64,000 nucleotides of DNA from Stramentimicrobium sp964433555. Its GTDB lineage: Bacteria; Atribacterota; Phoenicimicrobiia; Phoenicimicrobiales; Stramentimicrobiaceae. The stretch lies in NCBI GenBank assembly GCA_964433555.1, contig CAYSRG010000005.1:46477-110476 (forward strand), given 5' to 3'. A program made the translations under genes and the position numbers. How positions within the stretch are numbered: the first letter of the stretch is position 1; every line of letters begins with the position of its first letter. Shown here piece after piece: positions 43,659 through 53,767 of this stretch. Below the pieces are notes generated by a model. That model was not told where the DNA came from. It ran no database searches and saw only the letters and a list, made by a program, of their open reading frames with translations.

Positions 43659-45506
43659 TTAAACAATAACCTGCTGTCCGGAGGCAAGTTTGGCACCCTT
43701 TAATAAATTATCTAACTCTTCTCCTTCCAGGGTTTCTTTTTTTAACAGATTTTCCGCTATCTTCTTCAATTTTCTTTTATTTTTAACTAGTATATCTTTT
43801 GCTCTGTTATAACAACTTTCAATAATCTTTTCCACTTCTTTATCAATTTGAAAGGCAACCTCATCACTATAGTTTCTATCTTCAGAGATATCTCTGCCTA
43901 AAAAGACTTGGTGTTCTTTTCGTCCCAGAGTCATAGGACCAAGGGATTCGCTCATTCCAAATTCAGTTACCATCTGTCGGGCAATCTTGGTCGCTCTTTC
44001 TAAATCGTTCTGGGCCCCAGTAGTAATATCTTTAAAAGTAATCTCTTCGGCAACTCTACCAGCTAAAAGGACACTTAATCTTTCCATCAATTCGGATTTA
44101 CTGATGAGATAGCGATCTTCAGTAGGTAATTGTAAAGTATATCCCAGAGCCGCACTTCCTCGAGGGATAATGGAAACCTTATGAACCGGATCGCAATTAG
44201 GAAGTAGCTTCGCAACCAGGGCATGACCGGATTCATGATAGGCTACAATCTCTTTTTCTTTTTCATTCATGATTCTACTCTTTTTTTCAGGTCCCGCAAT
44301 TACTCTATCAATAGAAGCTTCAAAATCTTCCATATCGATATATTTTTTGCTCTTACGGGAAGCTAATAGTGCTGCCTCATTAACTAAATTAGCTAAATCT
44401 GAACCAACAAAACCAGGTGTTCTTCTAGCTAAAACTTTCAAATCCACATCTTTAGCCAGAGGCTTCCCTTTGGCATGAACATTTAATATCTGTTCACGTC
44501 CAATTAAATCTGGGCGGTCTACTACTATCCGACGATCAAAACGTCCAGGCCTAAGAAGAGCGGGATCAAGAATATCAGGCCTATTGGTTGCTGCAATAAG
44601 AATGACTCCTGTATTTTGGTCAAAACCATCCATTTCAACCAACAGTTGGTTTAAAGTCTGTTCTCTTTCGTCATGTCCTCCACCTAAACCGGCACCTCTA
44701 TGACGACCAACAGCATCAATTTCATCCATAAAGATTATGCAGGGTTTATTTGTTTTGGCTTGCTTAAATAAATCTCTTACCCTGGAAGCTCCTACTCCTA
44801 CAAACATCTCCACAAAATCAGAACCACTAATGCTAAAAAAGGCAACCTCTGCTTCTCCAGCAACCGCCCTTGCCAATAAGGTCTTCCCGGCACCCGGCGG
44901 ACCATAGAGAAGTACTCCTTTAGGTATTTTTGCTCCTAGCTGGTTAAACTTGGCCGGATTTCTCAAAAAATCAATCACTTCCTGTAGCTCTTCCTTAGCT
45001 TCGTCAACACCAGCTACATCAGCAAAGGTAACCTTTGGATTTTCCTTTCCCAATAGCTTTGCCTGGCTTTTTCCAAAAGACATTACCTTATTTCCACCAC
45101 CCTGCATCTGTCTCATCATAAATATCCAGATTCCAATTATTAAAGCCATAGGTAAAAGGGAAGAAAGTACCCGCATCCACCAGGATAATTCTACAGGTGC
45201 CTTAGCTTCAATATTGATATTTTTACTGCGTAAAATAGTCATCAATTCAGGATCATCCGGTAAATAGGTAGAAAATTTTTGATTGTCATTGAGCACACCA
45301 GTAATAGTATTTCCAGAAATGGTTACACTATTAACATTATTTTTCTCAACTTCATTTAAAAATTGAGAATACGATATCTCTTTTATTGAAGAAACTGGCT
45401 GGAATAAAGAACTGAGAATAGAGATTACCACTATTAATATTAACAGATATAAACCGGCATTTTTGAAATTTCTGTTCTTTAAGTTATCAGGATCTAATTT
45501 CGCCAA
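43659..45506 (-). CDS. ftsH: ATP-dependent zinc metalloprotease FtsH
   Basis: This 615-residue membrane protease has two N-terminal membrane segments (about 16-35 and 110-130), Walker A LLYGPPGAGKTLLARA (about 197-212), Walker B IIFMDEIDAVGR, the second region of homology AATNRPDILDPALLRPGRFDR, and the zinc site HESGH (about 420-424) with distal Asp in the ITTGAQNDLERAT motif. It degrades misassembled membrane proteins. It is preceded by a 372-bp gap containing a hairpin. Confidence 0.97.
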   Translation of the reverse strand: MAKLDPDNLKNRNFKNAGLYLLILIVVISILSSLFQPVSSIKEISYSQFLNEVEKNNVNSVTISGNTITGVLNDNQKFSTYLPDDPELMTILRSKNINIEAKAPVELSWWMRVLSSLLPMALIIGIWIFMMRQMQGGGNKVMSFGKSQAKLLGKENPKVTFADVAGVDEAKEELQEVIDFLRNPAKFNQLGAKIPKGVLLYGPPGAGKTLLARAVAGEAEVAFFSISGSDFVEMFVGVGASRVRDLFKQAKTNKPCIIFMDEIDAVGRHRGAGLGGGHDEREQTLNQLLVEMDGFDQNTGVILIAATNRPDILDPALLRPGRFDRRIVVDRPDLIGREQILNVHAKGKPLAKDVDLKVLARRTPGFVGSDLANLVNEAALLASRKSKKYIDMEDFEASIDRVIAGPEKKSRIMNEKEKEIVAYHESGHALVAKLLPNCDPVHKVSIIPRGSAALGYTLQLPTEDRYLISKSELMERLSVLLAGRVAEEITFKDITTGAQNDLERATKIARQMVTEFGMSESLGPMTLGRKEHQVFLGRDISEDRNYSDEVAFQIDKEVEKIIESCYNRAKDILVKNKRKLKKIAENLLKKETLEGEELDNLLKGAKLASGQQVIV

Positions 45507-45878
45507 TTATTCATTTCTCCTCTTAATATATAAATTATTTAAAATACTTTTCAAGTTTAAATGCAAGGTAATTTTAGCACATTTTAAGAATAAAGACAAA
45601 CAGATTGCTATTCTCTTTTCACGCTGATTTTTACCTACCTTTTTTACGAATCCTGCCTGGTAATACTGATGCCTGCCAGGATTCCAAGTTAAAAAATATT
45701 CAGTTGAATATCTTATTATTTAGAATACAATCTCTAATTAAAACATTGCTCACTTCCAGGAAAATGCTCATTTCTAACTAAGCATATCCTGGCTGAGTAT
45801 AAAAGAGTAAAAAGCTACTGCTACTAATTTAAATCTTGGATATTGATTCTTTAATTTGTTAATTATACTATAATAACG
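45507..45878. other. 372-bp gap between hpt and ftsH with an inverted repeat
   Basis: GAATCCTG (45648-45655) pairs with CAGGATTC (45677-45684), a perfect 8-bp stem with a 21-nt loop. No T-tract follows on either strand, so it is not an obvious terminator. The ftsH promoter should lie here. The rest is A+T-rich without recognisable signals. Confidence 0.4.
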
Positions 45879-46415
45879 CTAATGTGCTGATTTAAGAACC
45901 AAAATATAAGGAATATTACGGTATAAACCATTTAAATCCAGACCATAGCCCACAACAAATCTATCAGGTATATCAAAACCGCAATAATCAATGGGAACTT
46001 CGATCTTTCTTCTCTCTTTTTTATTAAGTAGAGCACATACCTTCAAGCTGGCAGGTTTTCGTGACTGTAACATTCTCAACAAATAATCTAAGGTAAGGCC
46101 GGTATCTATGATATCTTCGACAATCAATACATCTTTCTTTTCAATATTTTCATCCAAATCTTTCAAAATCCTTACTACCCCGGAAGATTCAGTAGATACC
46201 CCGTAGCTGGAAATAGACATAAAATCAATTACCATAGGCACTCTAACATGACGTGTCAAATCAGCCAGAAATATAATAGCACCTCTGAGTACTCCGATGC
46301 AAAATATTTCCTTCCCCTTATAATCATGGGAAATCTGATTTCCTAATTGCTCAACTCTTTTTTGAATTTGATTTTCAGGTATTAAAATCTCTTCTATCAT
46401 TTCCTGTTCTATCAT
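45879..46415 (-). CDS. hpt: Hypoxanthine(-guanine) phosphoribosyltransferase
   Basis: This 178-residue purine salvage enzyme has the PRPP-binding motif VLIVEDIIDTGLTLDYLLRML (about 98-118), the PPi loop CIGVLRGAIIFLADL, and the C-terminal DFDIP-like YCGFDIPDRFVVGYGLDLNGLYRNIPYI. Its position right after tilS and before ftsH (tilS-hpt-ftsH) is highly conserved in bacteria. Confidence 0.97.
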   Translation of the reverse strand: MIEQEMIEEILIPENQIQKRVEQLGNQISHDYKGKEIFCIGVLRGAIIFLADLTRHVRVPMVIDFMSISSYGVSTESSGVVRILKDLDENIEKKDVLIVEDIIDTGLTLDYLLRMLQSRKPASLKVCALLNKKERRKIEVPIDYCGFDIPDRFVVGYGLDLNGLYRNIPYILVLKSAH

Positions 46416-46501
46416 TTTTAATATTCCTCATTTTGATCATAAAATACTTCTTAATTTCCACTCATTTTTATTTTATCACACAATCCAATTTAAATTGATA
46501 A

Positions 46502-47932
46502 TTAGATTGTAATCTGTTTAATATATAATACTTTTTTAGTTTTTCTAGTTACTTTAAACCGATCATCTACTTGGAAGCCAGCAATCCAGACAATACGGTT
46601 AGAATTATCAATAACCAGCATTATTTTGTCTCTCTCATAACGGGCTATTTTTTGATCAATAAAGTAAGATTTAACTTTTTTTAAAAAATTGCTATTTAGC
46701 GGTTGAAACCGATCACCCGGTTTACGACTCCTAACCTTTAGTGGTAGATTAATCTTATCGTAATCCAAATAAATCTCATTTTTATTAACGTTACTGACTA
46801 TTCTCTCATAATCTGACGAGTCATAGTCGTATTGTTGTACAATAAATTTCAAGTTTAAATCGGCAATTTTAGTTTCTCTGCCAAGATCTATTCTATATTC
46901 TAATGTTTCAAATACTTTTTCTTTATGAGAAGTTTTAATGTCATGGACCAAATTAAATATTAGTTCCTGATAACTTTTTCTTACTCTTATATCGCCAGGT
47001 AAATCAAGAAATTTTTCACCCTCATCCTTCAGGCTCAACTGCCTAATCGCTTCAATATGATTAAATTGAATATCCTCTAAAAAAATCTTAAAATGTCTTA
47101 ATACCCTGCGAATGACTGAGCGTTGAATGGCGATAGGCCATTTTCTTAATCTATAATTGTCCAGAATAGTAATAGAAGCTCCTTCTTTTTTCAATGCTTT
47201 TAAATAATACTGATCAGTTATTTCTTCCCAAATATACAGCTCATTATTAACTATATTCTGCAACTGTAGCAAATTTTTATCTATTACAGAATTGTACTCT
47301 TTCTTTAATAAAGGGATTAATTGCTGTCTTATTTTATTACGCAAATACCTTGGTTCTTTGTTGGTGGAATCGAGACAATAAGCGATATCCCTTCTCTTAC
47401 AGTAAGCTTCAATTTCTGAGCGAGTACATTCAATTAAAGGCCTGATAAAGATACTTCTCTTAGGAGGAATACCCCTTAATCCTCTTAAACCACAACCTCG
47501 AATAAGTCTCATTAGCATAGTCTCTACCTGATCATCTGCATGATGACCCAGGGCAATTTTTTGAGCTTGACAGCTATACAGTAATTCCTTAAAGAATTGA
47601 TAGCGCACAACTCTACCGGCTTGTTCAATTGATAAACCTTTTTCTCGGGCGATTTCAGGAACAGATACGGATAGCTGTTGAAAAGGAAGATTTAAATGGA
47701 AAGATTTCAGTCGAACAAAACGTGCTTCAATATTTGCCTCATTTTTTCTAATACCATGGTGGACATGAGTGATAACTAAAGAAATCTTGAATTGATTTTT
47801 AATCCGATTCAAGATATCGAGCAGACACATAGAATCGGGACCTCCAGAAACAGCAACAATAACCTTATCTCCCTCTTCTATCATTTCATACTTTTCAATT
47901 GTTTTAATTACTTTTGTTATTAATTTATCCAA
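46502..47932 (-). CDS. tilS: tRNA(Ile)-lysidine synthetase TilS
   Basis: This 476-residue PP-loop ATPase has VIVAVSGGPDSMCLLDIL (about 24-41), THVHHGIR, ALGHHADDQVETMLMRLIRGCGLRGLRGI and the C-terminal TilS_C region KVRSRKPGDRFQP. It modifies C34 of the AUA-reading tRNA-Ile. The nearby CAT-anticodon tRNA at 48004 looks like elongator tRNA-Met, not the TilS substrate. Confidence 0.96.
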   Translation of the reverse strand: MDKLITKVIKTIEKYEMIEEGDKVIVAVSGGPDSMCLLDILNRIKNQFKISLVITHVHHGIRKNEANIEARFVRLKSFHLNLPFQQLSVSVPEIAREKGLSIEQAGRVVRYQFFKELLYSCQAQKIALGHHADDQVETMLMRLIRGCGLRGLRGIPPKRSIFIRPLIECTRSEIEAYCKRRDIAYCLDSTNKEPRYLRNKIRQQLIPLLKKEYNSVIDKNLLQLQNIVNNELYIWEEITDQYYLKALKKEGASITILDNYRLRKWPIAIQRSVIRRVLRHFKIFLEDIQFNHIEAIRQLSLKDEGEKFLDLPGDIRVRKSYQELIFNLVHDIKTSHKEKVFETLEYRIDLGRETKIADLNLKFIVQQYDYDSSDYERIVSNVNKNEIYLDYDKINLPLKVRSRKPGDRFQPLNSNFLKKVKSYFIDQKIARYERDKIMLVIDNSNRIVWIAGFQVDDRFKVTRKTKKVLYIKQITI

Positions 47933-48003
47933 ATTATCAAAATCTTTAATCTATTCCGGGAATTTTAATACTTTAAAAATTTGATTTTTATTTATCATGG
48001 ACA

Positions 48004-48080
48004 TGGTGGCGGTGCTGAGATTCGAACTCAGGACACTGCGGGTATGAACCGCATGCTCTAGCCAGCTGAGCTACACCGCC
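48004..48080 (-). tRNA. tRNA-Met (elongator, anticodon CAT)
   Basis: This 77-nt tRNA has acceptor arms GGCGGTG/CACCGCC, discriminator A and encoded CCA. The anticodon arm TGCGG-TTCATAC-CCGCA reads CAT. G1-C72 pairing excludes an initiator, and overall similarity to Bacillus elongator tRNA-Met argues against tRNA-Ile2, though lysidine-tRNA cannot be fully excluded by eye. Confidence 0.9.
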
Positions 48081-48187
48081 AATATGATAATTTACGAAGA
48101 TTACTATAGAAAGATAGCAATTTACTTAATTAATATTAATAAAACCTCTAATAATAAAGTGTTATAGAGGTTTGATTCTATATAAAA

Positions 48188-48264
<77 letters not shown>

Positions 48265-48380
48265 AAATAATTATTTTTTTTATTACTACTACTTAAAAAA
48301 TTGCTTTTTAATTTTAACATCATTAAATTGCAAAGTCAATTATTAGCTTGTTAAATTTGTAACTTTCCAAGCTTTATAGG

Positions 48381-48466
48381 TGCCGGAGGCCGGAATCGAA
48401 CCGGCACAAGCCTTGCAGCTTCCAGGATTTTAAGTCCTGTGCGTCTACCTATTCCGCCACTCCGGC
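48381..48466 (-). tRNA. tRNA-Leu (anticodon TAA)
   Basis: This 86-nt class II tRNA has acceptor arms GCCGGAG/CTCCGGC and discriminator A. CCA is not encoded (ACCT follows). The anticodon loop TTAAAAT reads TAA, decoding UUA/UUG. It is the first of three tRNAs in this minus-strand cluster. Confidence 0.93.
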
Positions 48467-48598
48467 AAACTTAAATCATTATAAAATAAAAGATAATAGA
48501 CGTCAATAGAACTTCTTTAAATTAATCTTTATATTTTTTTGCTTAGCTCTTCTATAATATTCTTAGATGATTTCATAAAGTTATCAGCTCGTACTTGG

Positions 48599-48886
48599 TT
48601 ATTTTCTTATTGATTTATATAAAATCTCATTTGGCTTAACTAAATCTAATTCTTCCCGGGCAATTTTTTCAACATAGGAATTGGTATTTAATAAATCTAT
48701 CTTCTCAGATAGTAACTTGGTATCTTCTTCAAGCTCATGAAGCTCTTGCTCCAATTCAGTTATATAAGACTTTATCTCTAGAATACGAGCATACTTCTCT
48801 GAAAAGACAAAGGAAATATAAAAAATTAATAATAGAATTATGGCCCAGGTTATTTTAGATTCCAAAAGAGATTTTAAATAAGACAT
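48599..48886 (-). CDS. Septum formation initiator family protein (DivIC/FtsB-like)
   Basis: This 95-residue protein has an N-terminal membrane segment (ITWAIILLLIFYISFVF), a coiled coil (KSYITELEQELHELEEDTKLLSEKIDLL, about 35-65) and the C-terminal YVEKIAREELDLVKPNEILY typical of DivIC/FtsB. It is a likely divisome component acting with FtsL-like partners. It overlaps the enolase stop by one base (TAATG), the same eno-divIC order seen in E. coli (eno-ftsB). Confidence 0.92.
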   Translation of the reverse strand: MSYLKSLLESKITWAIILLLIFYISFVFSEKYARILEIKSYITELEQELHELEEDTKLLSEKIDLLNTNSYVEKIAREELDLVKPNEILYKSIRK

Positions 48887-50166
48887 TATTTCGGAAAAAC
48901 TCCCTTCCCCCTATAAATGGCCTGTTCTACTAACTCTTCCTCAATCCTCAATAATTGATTATATTTAGCAATTCTATCAGTTCGACAAAGAGAACCAGTT
49001 TTAATCTGTCCCACATTGGTTGCTACTGCCAAATCCGCAATGGTAGTATCCTCTGTTTCGCCGGAACGGTGAGAAATGATACTGGTAAAACCAGCTCGTT
49101 TTGCCATTTCAATAGTATCCAGTGATTCAGTCAAAGTACCAATCTGATTAAGCTTAATAAGAATTGAGTTAGAAGCGGCTAACCGAATCCCCTTTTCTAA
49201 CCGAACTTTATTTGTTACATAAAGGTCATCTCCCACAATCTGAATTTTTTTTCCCAACCTTTTTGTGAGTTTGACCCAGTTTTCCCAATCGTCTTCTGCT
49301 AATCCATCTTCAATGGAAATGATAGGAAATCTTTCTACTAACTCTTCATAATACGCAATCATTTCTTCGGAAGTTCTTTCCACACCCTCTCTAGTTAGCA
49401 CATACTTTCCATCTTTATAAAACTCAGACGCTGCCGCATCGAGGGCAATATATATGTCTTTTCCTGGCTGGAAGCCAGCTAATTCTATAGCTTCCAATAT
49501 CACTTCTAATGCCTCTTTACTGGACTTTAATTGCGGAGCAAAACCTCCCTCATCACCTACTGAAACATTATAACCTTTGTTTTTCAATACCTTCTTTAAA
49601 GATTGAAATGTCTCAGCAGCCATACGGTAATTTTCAGTAAAATTTAGCTCTCCAACCGGCACAATCATAAATTCCTGGATATCTACACCGCTATCGGCAT
49701 GTTTTCCTCCATTTAGAATATTCATTAATGGTACCGGTAATTCCTTGGCATTAATACCGCCAATATAACGATAAAGAGGCAATCCCAGATATTCTGCCGC
49801 AGCCTTAGCTACTGATAGTGAAACACCCAGGATAGCATTAGCACCTAATTTGCTTTTATTGGGAGACCCATCCAGATCAATCATAAGCTGGTCAATATAG
49901 CATTGCTCCAGAGCATCTATTCCTATTATCTCAGGAGCAATTATTTCATTGACATTATTTACTGCTTTTAAAACACCCTTCCCGTTATACCTTCTCTTTT
50001 CTTCATCTCGTAACTCAACAGCTTCATAGGTACCGGTACTGGCACCTGAAGGAATTTGAGCCATTCCCATAAATCCACTTTCCAGATGAGCTTCTACCTC
50101 TATGGTGGGATTTCCTCTGGAATCAAGAATTTCTCGGGCATAAATGTCAACTATATTACTCATCAA
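48886..50166 (-). CDS. eno: Enolase
   Basis: This 426-residue glycolytic enzyme shows AREILDSRGNPTIEVE at the N-terminus, the conserved NGGKHADSGVDIQEF, the loop VGDEGGFAPQL (catalytic Glu), metal ligands in ALDAAASEFY, SIEDGLAEDDW and IVGDDLYVTN, the catalytic Lys in ILIKLNQIGTLTE, and SHRSGETEDTTIADL. Length is standard. A spacing of 70 bp separates it from mgtE. Confidence 0.97.
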   Translation of the reverse strand: MMSNIVDIYAREILDSRGNPTIEVEAHLESGFMGMAQIPSGASTGTYEAVELRDEEKRRYNGKGVLKAVNNVNEIIAPEIIGIDALEQCYIDQLMIDLDGSPNKSKLGANAILGVSLSVAKAAAEYLGLPLYRYIGGINAKELPVPLMNILNGGKHADSGVDIQEFMIVPVGELNFTENYRMAAETFQSLKKVLKNKGYNVSVGDEGGFAPQLKSSKEALEVILEAIELAGFQPGKDIYIALDAAASEFYKDGKYVLTREGVERTSEEMIAYYEELVERFPIISIEDGLAEDDWENWVKLTKRLGKKIQIVGDDLYVTNKVRLEKGIRLAASNSILIKLNQIGTLTESLDTIEMAKRAGFTSIISHRSGETEDTTIADLAVATNVGQIKTGSLCRTDRIAKYNQLLRIEEELVEQAIYRGKGVFPK

Positions 50167-50236
50167 TTACCTCCTTATAAGGATACAACCCTATTAAAAT
50201 ACTATAATATCAAATTTACCTGCTATATAGTAATAA

Positions 50237-51598
50237 TTATTTTCCAAAATATTTAAAAAGTAAGGTTCCCAGGGTAAAATATATTATTAAACTACCTACA
50301 TCAACAATAGTTGTTATTAAAGGTCCACTGGCGATTGCTGGATCAATTCTTAAATAATTAAAAACTAAAGGTAATAGCGTACCCATGGTAGCAGCAAGAA
50401 TGACAGTGATACATAAAGACAAACCAATAGTAATACCTATAGTATAATTTCCTTGCCAGAAATAAGCTACTAAAAAAATAAGCAATCCCACTGCAGTACC
50501 AATGAGAAAACCAACCTTGGTCTCTGCCCAGATATTCCTCCATAACTCATCCAGCCGAAGTTGACCGGTAGCTAGTCCCCTTACTGTTATAGTAGAGGAT
50601 TGAGCTCCCACATTTCCCCCCATAGCCATAATGATAGGAATAAAAAAAGCTAATGCAACTACCATCTCTAAAATATTAGAATGAAATTCAATCACTGTTC
50701 CGGAAACAAGCTCCCCGACCATACAGACTAACAACCAGGGTAATCTTGCTCTTGCTCTTTTTGCCGATCCAGTCTTAATTAATTTGTCTTCATAAACCTC
50801 AGCTGAACCGACCATCTTGTGAATATCTTCGGTTACCTCTTCTTCTAAGACATCAATAATATCATCAACAGTAATGATACCAACCATCATACCTTTTTTA
50901 TTAATAACCGGTATAGCTAAAAAATCATAATCAGAGATGACTCTGGCAGCTACTTCACGATCTTCTGTATCCAGAACGCTAATGACATCTTCTTCCATAA
51001 TCTCGGATATCTTTTTATGAGAATCTGCTACAATTAAATCCCTTAATGATAAAACACCAATTAACTTATCTCTGTTAGCCAGGATATACACATAATATAT
51101 CATTTCTGCTTCGGGGCTCATTTCGCGGATATGCTGAATAGCTTGTTCTACAGTCAAATGCTCCGGAAGTGTCACAAACTCATTGTTCATGATACTACCG
51201 GCAGTATTCTCCTCATATTTCATCAGTTCTTCAATTTCTTCAGCTTCTTCTTTGGGCAATAAATCTAATAATTCTCTTGATTCTTCAGGAGCAATTTCTC
51301 CCAACAAATCGACTGCATCATCGGTATCCATTCCCTTTAATATCTCAGAAGCCTGTTTTTTACCCATAGCGTTGAGTAAATCAGACTGCAATTCAGTATT
51401 TAATTCAGAAATATATTCAGCTACTTTTTCTCGGTCTTTGATAAATTTGAATATTTCAACAATCTGTTTGGGAGAAAGCTCTTCAGCTATCTCGCTAAAA
51501 TCATTGGGATGCAGATCGCCTACTAAATTTTTTAATTCCTCAACTTTATGTTCGTTTAGAAGTTGCTTGATTTTTTCAACTATCATTCTTTCTTCCAT
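50237..51598 (-). CDS. mgtE: Magnesium transporter MgtE
   Basis: This 453-residue protein has the MgtE N-domain (LLNEHKVEELKNLVGDLHPNDFSEI, superhelical repeats), two CBS domains (about 130-250) and five C-terminal membrane segments with the pore motif FFIPIIMAMGGNVGAQSSTITVRGLA. It is a Mg2+ channel gated by cytosolic Mg2+ at the N and CBS domains. The frame is open to 51661, but ATG at 51598 has AGG 8 nt upstream and fits the family. No M-box was recognised upstream. Confidence 0.95.
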   Translation of the reverse strand: MEERMIVEKIKQLLNEHKVEELKNLVGDLHPNDFSEIAEELSPKQIVEIFKFIKDREKVAEYISELNTELQSDLLNAMGKKQASEILKGMDTDDAVDLLGEIAPEESRELLDLLPKEEAEEIEELMKYEENTAGSIMNNEFVTLPEHLTVEQAIQHIREMSPEAEMIYYVYILANRDKLIGVLSLRDLIVADSHKKISEIMEEDVISVLDTEDREVAARVISDYDFLAIPVINKKGMMVGIITVDDIIDVLEEEVTEDIHKMVGSAEVYEDKLIKTGSAKRARARLPWLLVCMVGELVSGTVIEFHSNILEMVVALAFFIPIIMAMGGNVGAQSSTITVRGLATGQLRLDELWRNIWAETKVGFLIGTAVGLLIFLVAYFWQGNYTIGITIGLSLCITVILAATMGTLLPLVFNYLRIDPAIASGPLITTIVDVGSLIIYFTLGTLLFKYFGK

Positions 51599-51815
51599 AT
51601 GTTTACCTGCAGATAAAATTAAATAATACTTCCACACCGGAACATTTTTTAAAATACTCAAAAAGAAGGAATAAGATGTGCTCTGTATTAGTTATTGCCT
51701 TTATCCTCTTTTCTCTTTATTTTTTACCTTTCTTTCTACCTGACCACCTGATTTACAAAGTATATTGGCACTTACTTTGGATTTAAATTAAAAAATAATA
51801 CCTTTACATAACATA

Positions 51816-51854
51816 ACCCTTGGGGTCAAACAGTTTTAGCGCACCACTGCCATT
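51816..51854. other. G+C-richer patch in the gap upstream of mgtE
   Basis: The patch aacccttggggtcaaacag then ttttagcgcaccactgcc stands out from its A+T-rich surroundings in the 321-bp mgtE-S4 gap. It is not a recognised riboswitch or repeat copy. Confidence 0.3.
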
Positions 51855-51919
51855 TCACAAAAGGTAATTTCTTATGGTTAAATTAATTACTGAACATTAT
51901 AATAGAAAATTACTAACCG

Positions 51920-52186
51920 TTATTCGAGATTAATCTTTTCTTCTCTCCTAATCCGATACAGTTGAGAGGCAGATAAAACTGAAATATTACCATTCGGTAT
52001 TCGCAAGACCTCTATCTCTAATACTTTGTGTCTGAATTGAATCTCAATTTTATCAAAAATCTTGATAGTATCACCAGCTTGAGCAATCTTGCCATTTATT
52101 TTTACACAATAATTATCACAGGCATATTTTGCTTCGGTTCTTCTTTTGATAACTCTACTTATTTTTAAGAATTTATCTATTCTCAA
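51920..52186 (-). CDS. S4-domain RNA-binding protein (RqcP/YabO-like)
   Basis: This 88-residue protein is nearly all S4 domain: MRIDKFLKISRVIKRRTEAKYACDN at the N-terminus and VKINGKIAQAGDTIKIFDKIEIQF in the middle. The family includes RqcP of ribosome-associated quality control and Hsp15. It is 87 bp downstream of lysS, with a dispersed palindrome between them. Confidence 0.9.
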   Translation of the reverse strand: MRIDKFLKISRVIKRRTEAKYACDNYCVKINGKIAQAGDTIKIFDKIEIQFRHKVLEIEVLRIPNGNISVLSASQLYRIRREEKINLE

Positions 52187-52207
52187 CAGCTTCCTATTTC
52201 ATTCCTT

Positions 52208-52242
52208 GAATATACTCAAGGGAATTCTTCCCTTTGAGTATC
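52208..52242 (-). repeat. Dispersed palindrome family, copy between lysS and the S4 gene
   Basis: The copy reads gaatatactcaagggaattc then ttccctttgagtatc. It is the most symmetrical member, with ATACTCAAGGGAA pairing over 13 bp with one bulged A. No T-tract follows on the minus strand, so simple intrinsic termination is not obvious. Confidence 0.8.
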
Positions 52243-52273
52243 TTATTTTTAAAATTTTAATAATACTAGATAT

Positions 52274-53767
52274 TTATTCTTTCTTTTTTAATTGAGGGAA
52301 AAGTATCACTTCTCTAATCGAGTCACGATCGGTAAAAAGCATTACTAGCCGATCAATACCCACACCCATCCCTCCAGCAGGAGGCATTCCATACTCTAAT
52401 GCTTCAATATAGTCATAGTCTACAAAATTTTGATCTATCTCTCCCTCGCTCTTATTCTCTGCTTGTTGCAGGAAACGCACCTTTTGTTCCAGAGGATCGT
52501 TTAATTCGGTAAAAGCGTTGGCTATTTCCATACAATTAATAAAAAGTTCAAAACGTTCTACCAGGTGGGGATGACCTGGCTTTTGTTTAGAAAGAGGAGA
52601 AACCTCTACCGGATAATCAGTAATAAAGGTGGGCTGAATTAAGGTATGCTCAACATTTTTTTCAAATAGTACATTAATAACTTCACCCTTTGACGCATTC
52701 TTAGACAATTCCAGTTGATATTTATCAATCAAACCTCCCAAATCATTATGCTTCACCTCATCAGGATTGATACCAGTAACTGCTTCAATTGCTTTATACA
52801 TGGATAACCTTTTCCAAGGAGGAGTAAAATCAAGCACTTGCCCTTGATACTGGATGATCAAGGTCCCTTTAATTCTTTTCAAGATATCACAAATCATTTC
52901 TTCAGCTATCTCCATCATTACCCGATAATCAGCATAGGCTTCATATAATTCTAACATAGTAAATTCTGGATTATGTTTGGTTGAAATTCCTTCATTACGA
53001 AAATTACGATTCAATTCATAGACCTTCTCTAATCCCCCAACTAACAATCTCTTTAAATAAAGCTCTGGGGCTATCTTTAAATAAAGGTCCCGATGCAAAC
53101 TTAAATGGTGAGTAATGAATGGGGTAGCAGTAGCTCCCCCAGGAATGGGTTGTAGCACAGGGGTTTCTACTTCCAGATATCCCTTATTATCCAGAAAGTT
53201 TCTAATAAATTTTATAATTTTACTTCTTTCGATGAATAGTTCTCTAGTCTCAGGATTGCTTATTAAATCAAGATAACGCTTTCGATATCTAATTTCGGTA
53301 TCAGTTAATCCATGCCATTTCTCCGGTAAAGTTCGTAAAGTTTTACAGAGTAAAGTAAATTTACTCGCCACTACTGTTAACTCACCAGTTCTGGTTTTAA
53401 ATACTGAACCGGTAATACCAACTATATCTCCCACAGAAATATCTTTAAATACCTCAAATGAATCAATACCAATAAGATTTGATTTGACATAAATCTGTAT
53501 CTTTCCAGTCTGATCTTCCAAATCAGCGAAAACTGCTTTTCCATGTTTTCTGAGAGCTTTAATTCTCCCGGCAATCACAATATTTTCATTGGAAGGTTCA
53601 TCATTAGCAATATGGTTATATTTTTCAATAACCTTTATTATTGGTTCCTTTCCGGGAAAATACTGGCCGAAAGGATCGATCCCCTGTCTTCTTAACTCTT
53701 CAATTTCTTTCATTCTTTCTTCTCTTATTGATAAGACATTTTTTCCTTCTTTATTTTGCTCAGTCAA
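52274..53767 (-). CDS. lysS: Lysyl-tRNA synthetase, class II
   Basis: This 497-residue class II synthetase has an OB-fold anticodon-binding domain (IVIAGRIKALRKHGKAVFADLEDQTGKIQIYVK), motif 2 (YELNRNFRNEGISTKHNPEFTMLELYEAY) and motif 3 (GMPPAGGMGVGIDRLVMLFT). It is a standard LysRS, about 500 residues. It lies downstream of greA in the greA-lysS order common in Firmicutes. Confidence 0.97.
   Translation of the reverse strand: MTEQNKEGKNVLSIREERMKEIEELRRQGIDPFGQYFPGKEPIIKVIEKYNHIANDEPSNENIVIAGRIKALRKHGKAVFADLEDQTGKIQIYVKSNLIGIDSFEVFKDISVGDIVGITGSVFKTRTGELTVVASKFTLLCKTLRTLPEKWHGLTDTEIRYRKRYLDLISNPETRELFIERSKIIKFIRNFLDNKGYLEVETPVLQPIPGGATATPFITHHLSLHRDLYLKIAPELYLKRLLVGGLEKVYELNRNFRNEGISTKHNPEFTMLELYEAYADYRVMMEIAEEMICDILKRIKGTLIIQYQGQVLDFTPPWKRLSMYKAIEAVTGINPDEVKHNDLGGLIDKYQLELSKNASKGEVINVLFEKNVEHTLIQPTFITDYPVEVSPLSKQKPGHPHLVERFELFINCMEIANAFTELNDPLEQKVRFLQQAENKSEGEIDQNFVDYDYIEALEYGMPPAGGMGVGIDRLVMLFTDRDSIREVILFPQLKKKE

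Noticed and set aside
48004..48080. tRNA-Ile2 (TilS substrate) at the CAT-anticodon gene beside tilS
   Set aside because: Its body closely resembles elongator tRNA-Met. The neighbouring tilS is suggestive but not decisive.
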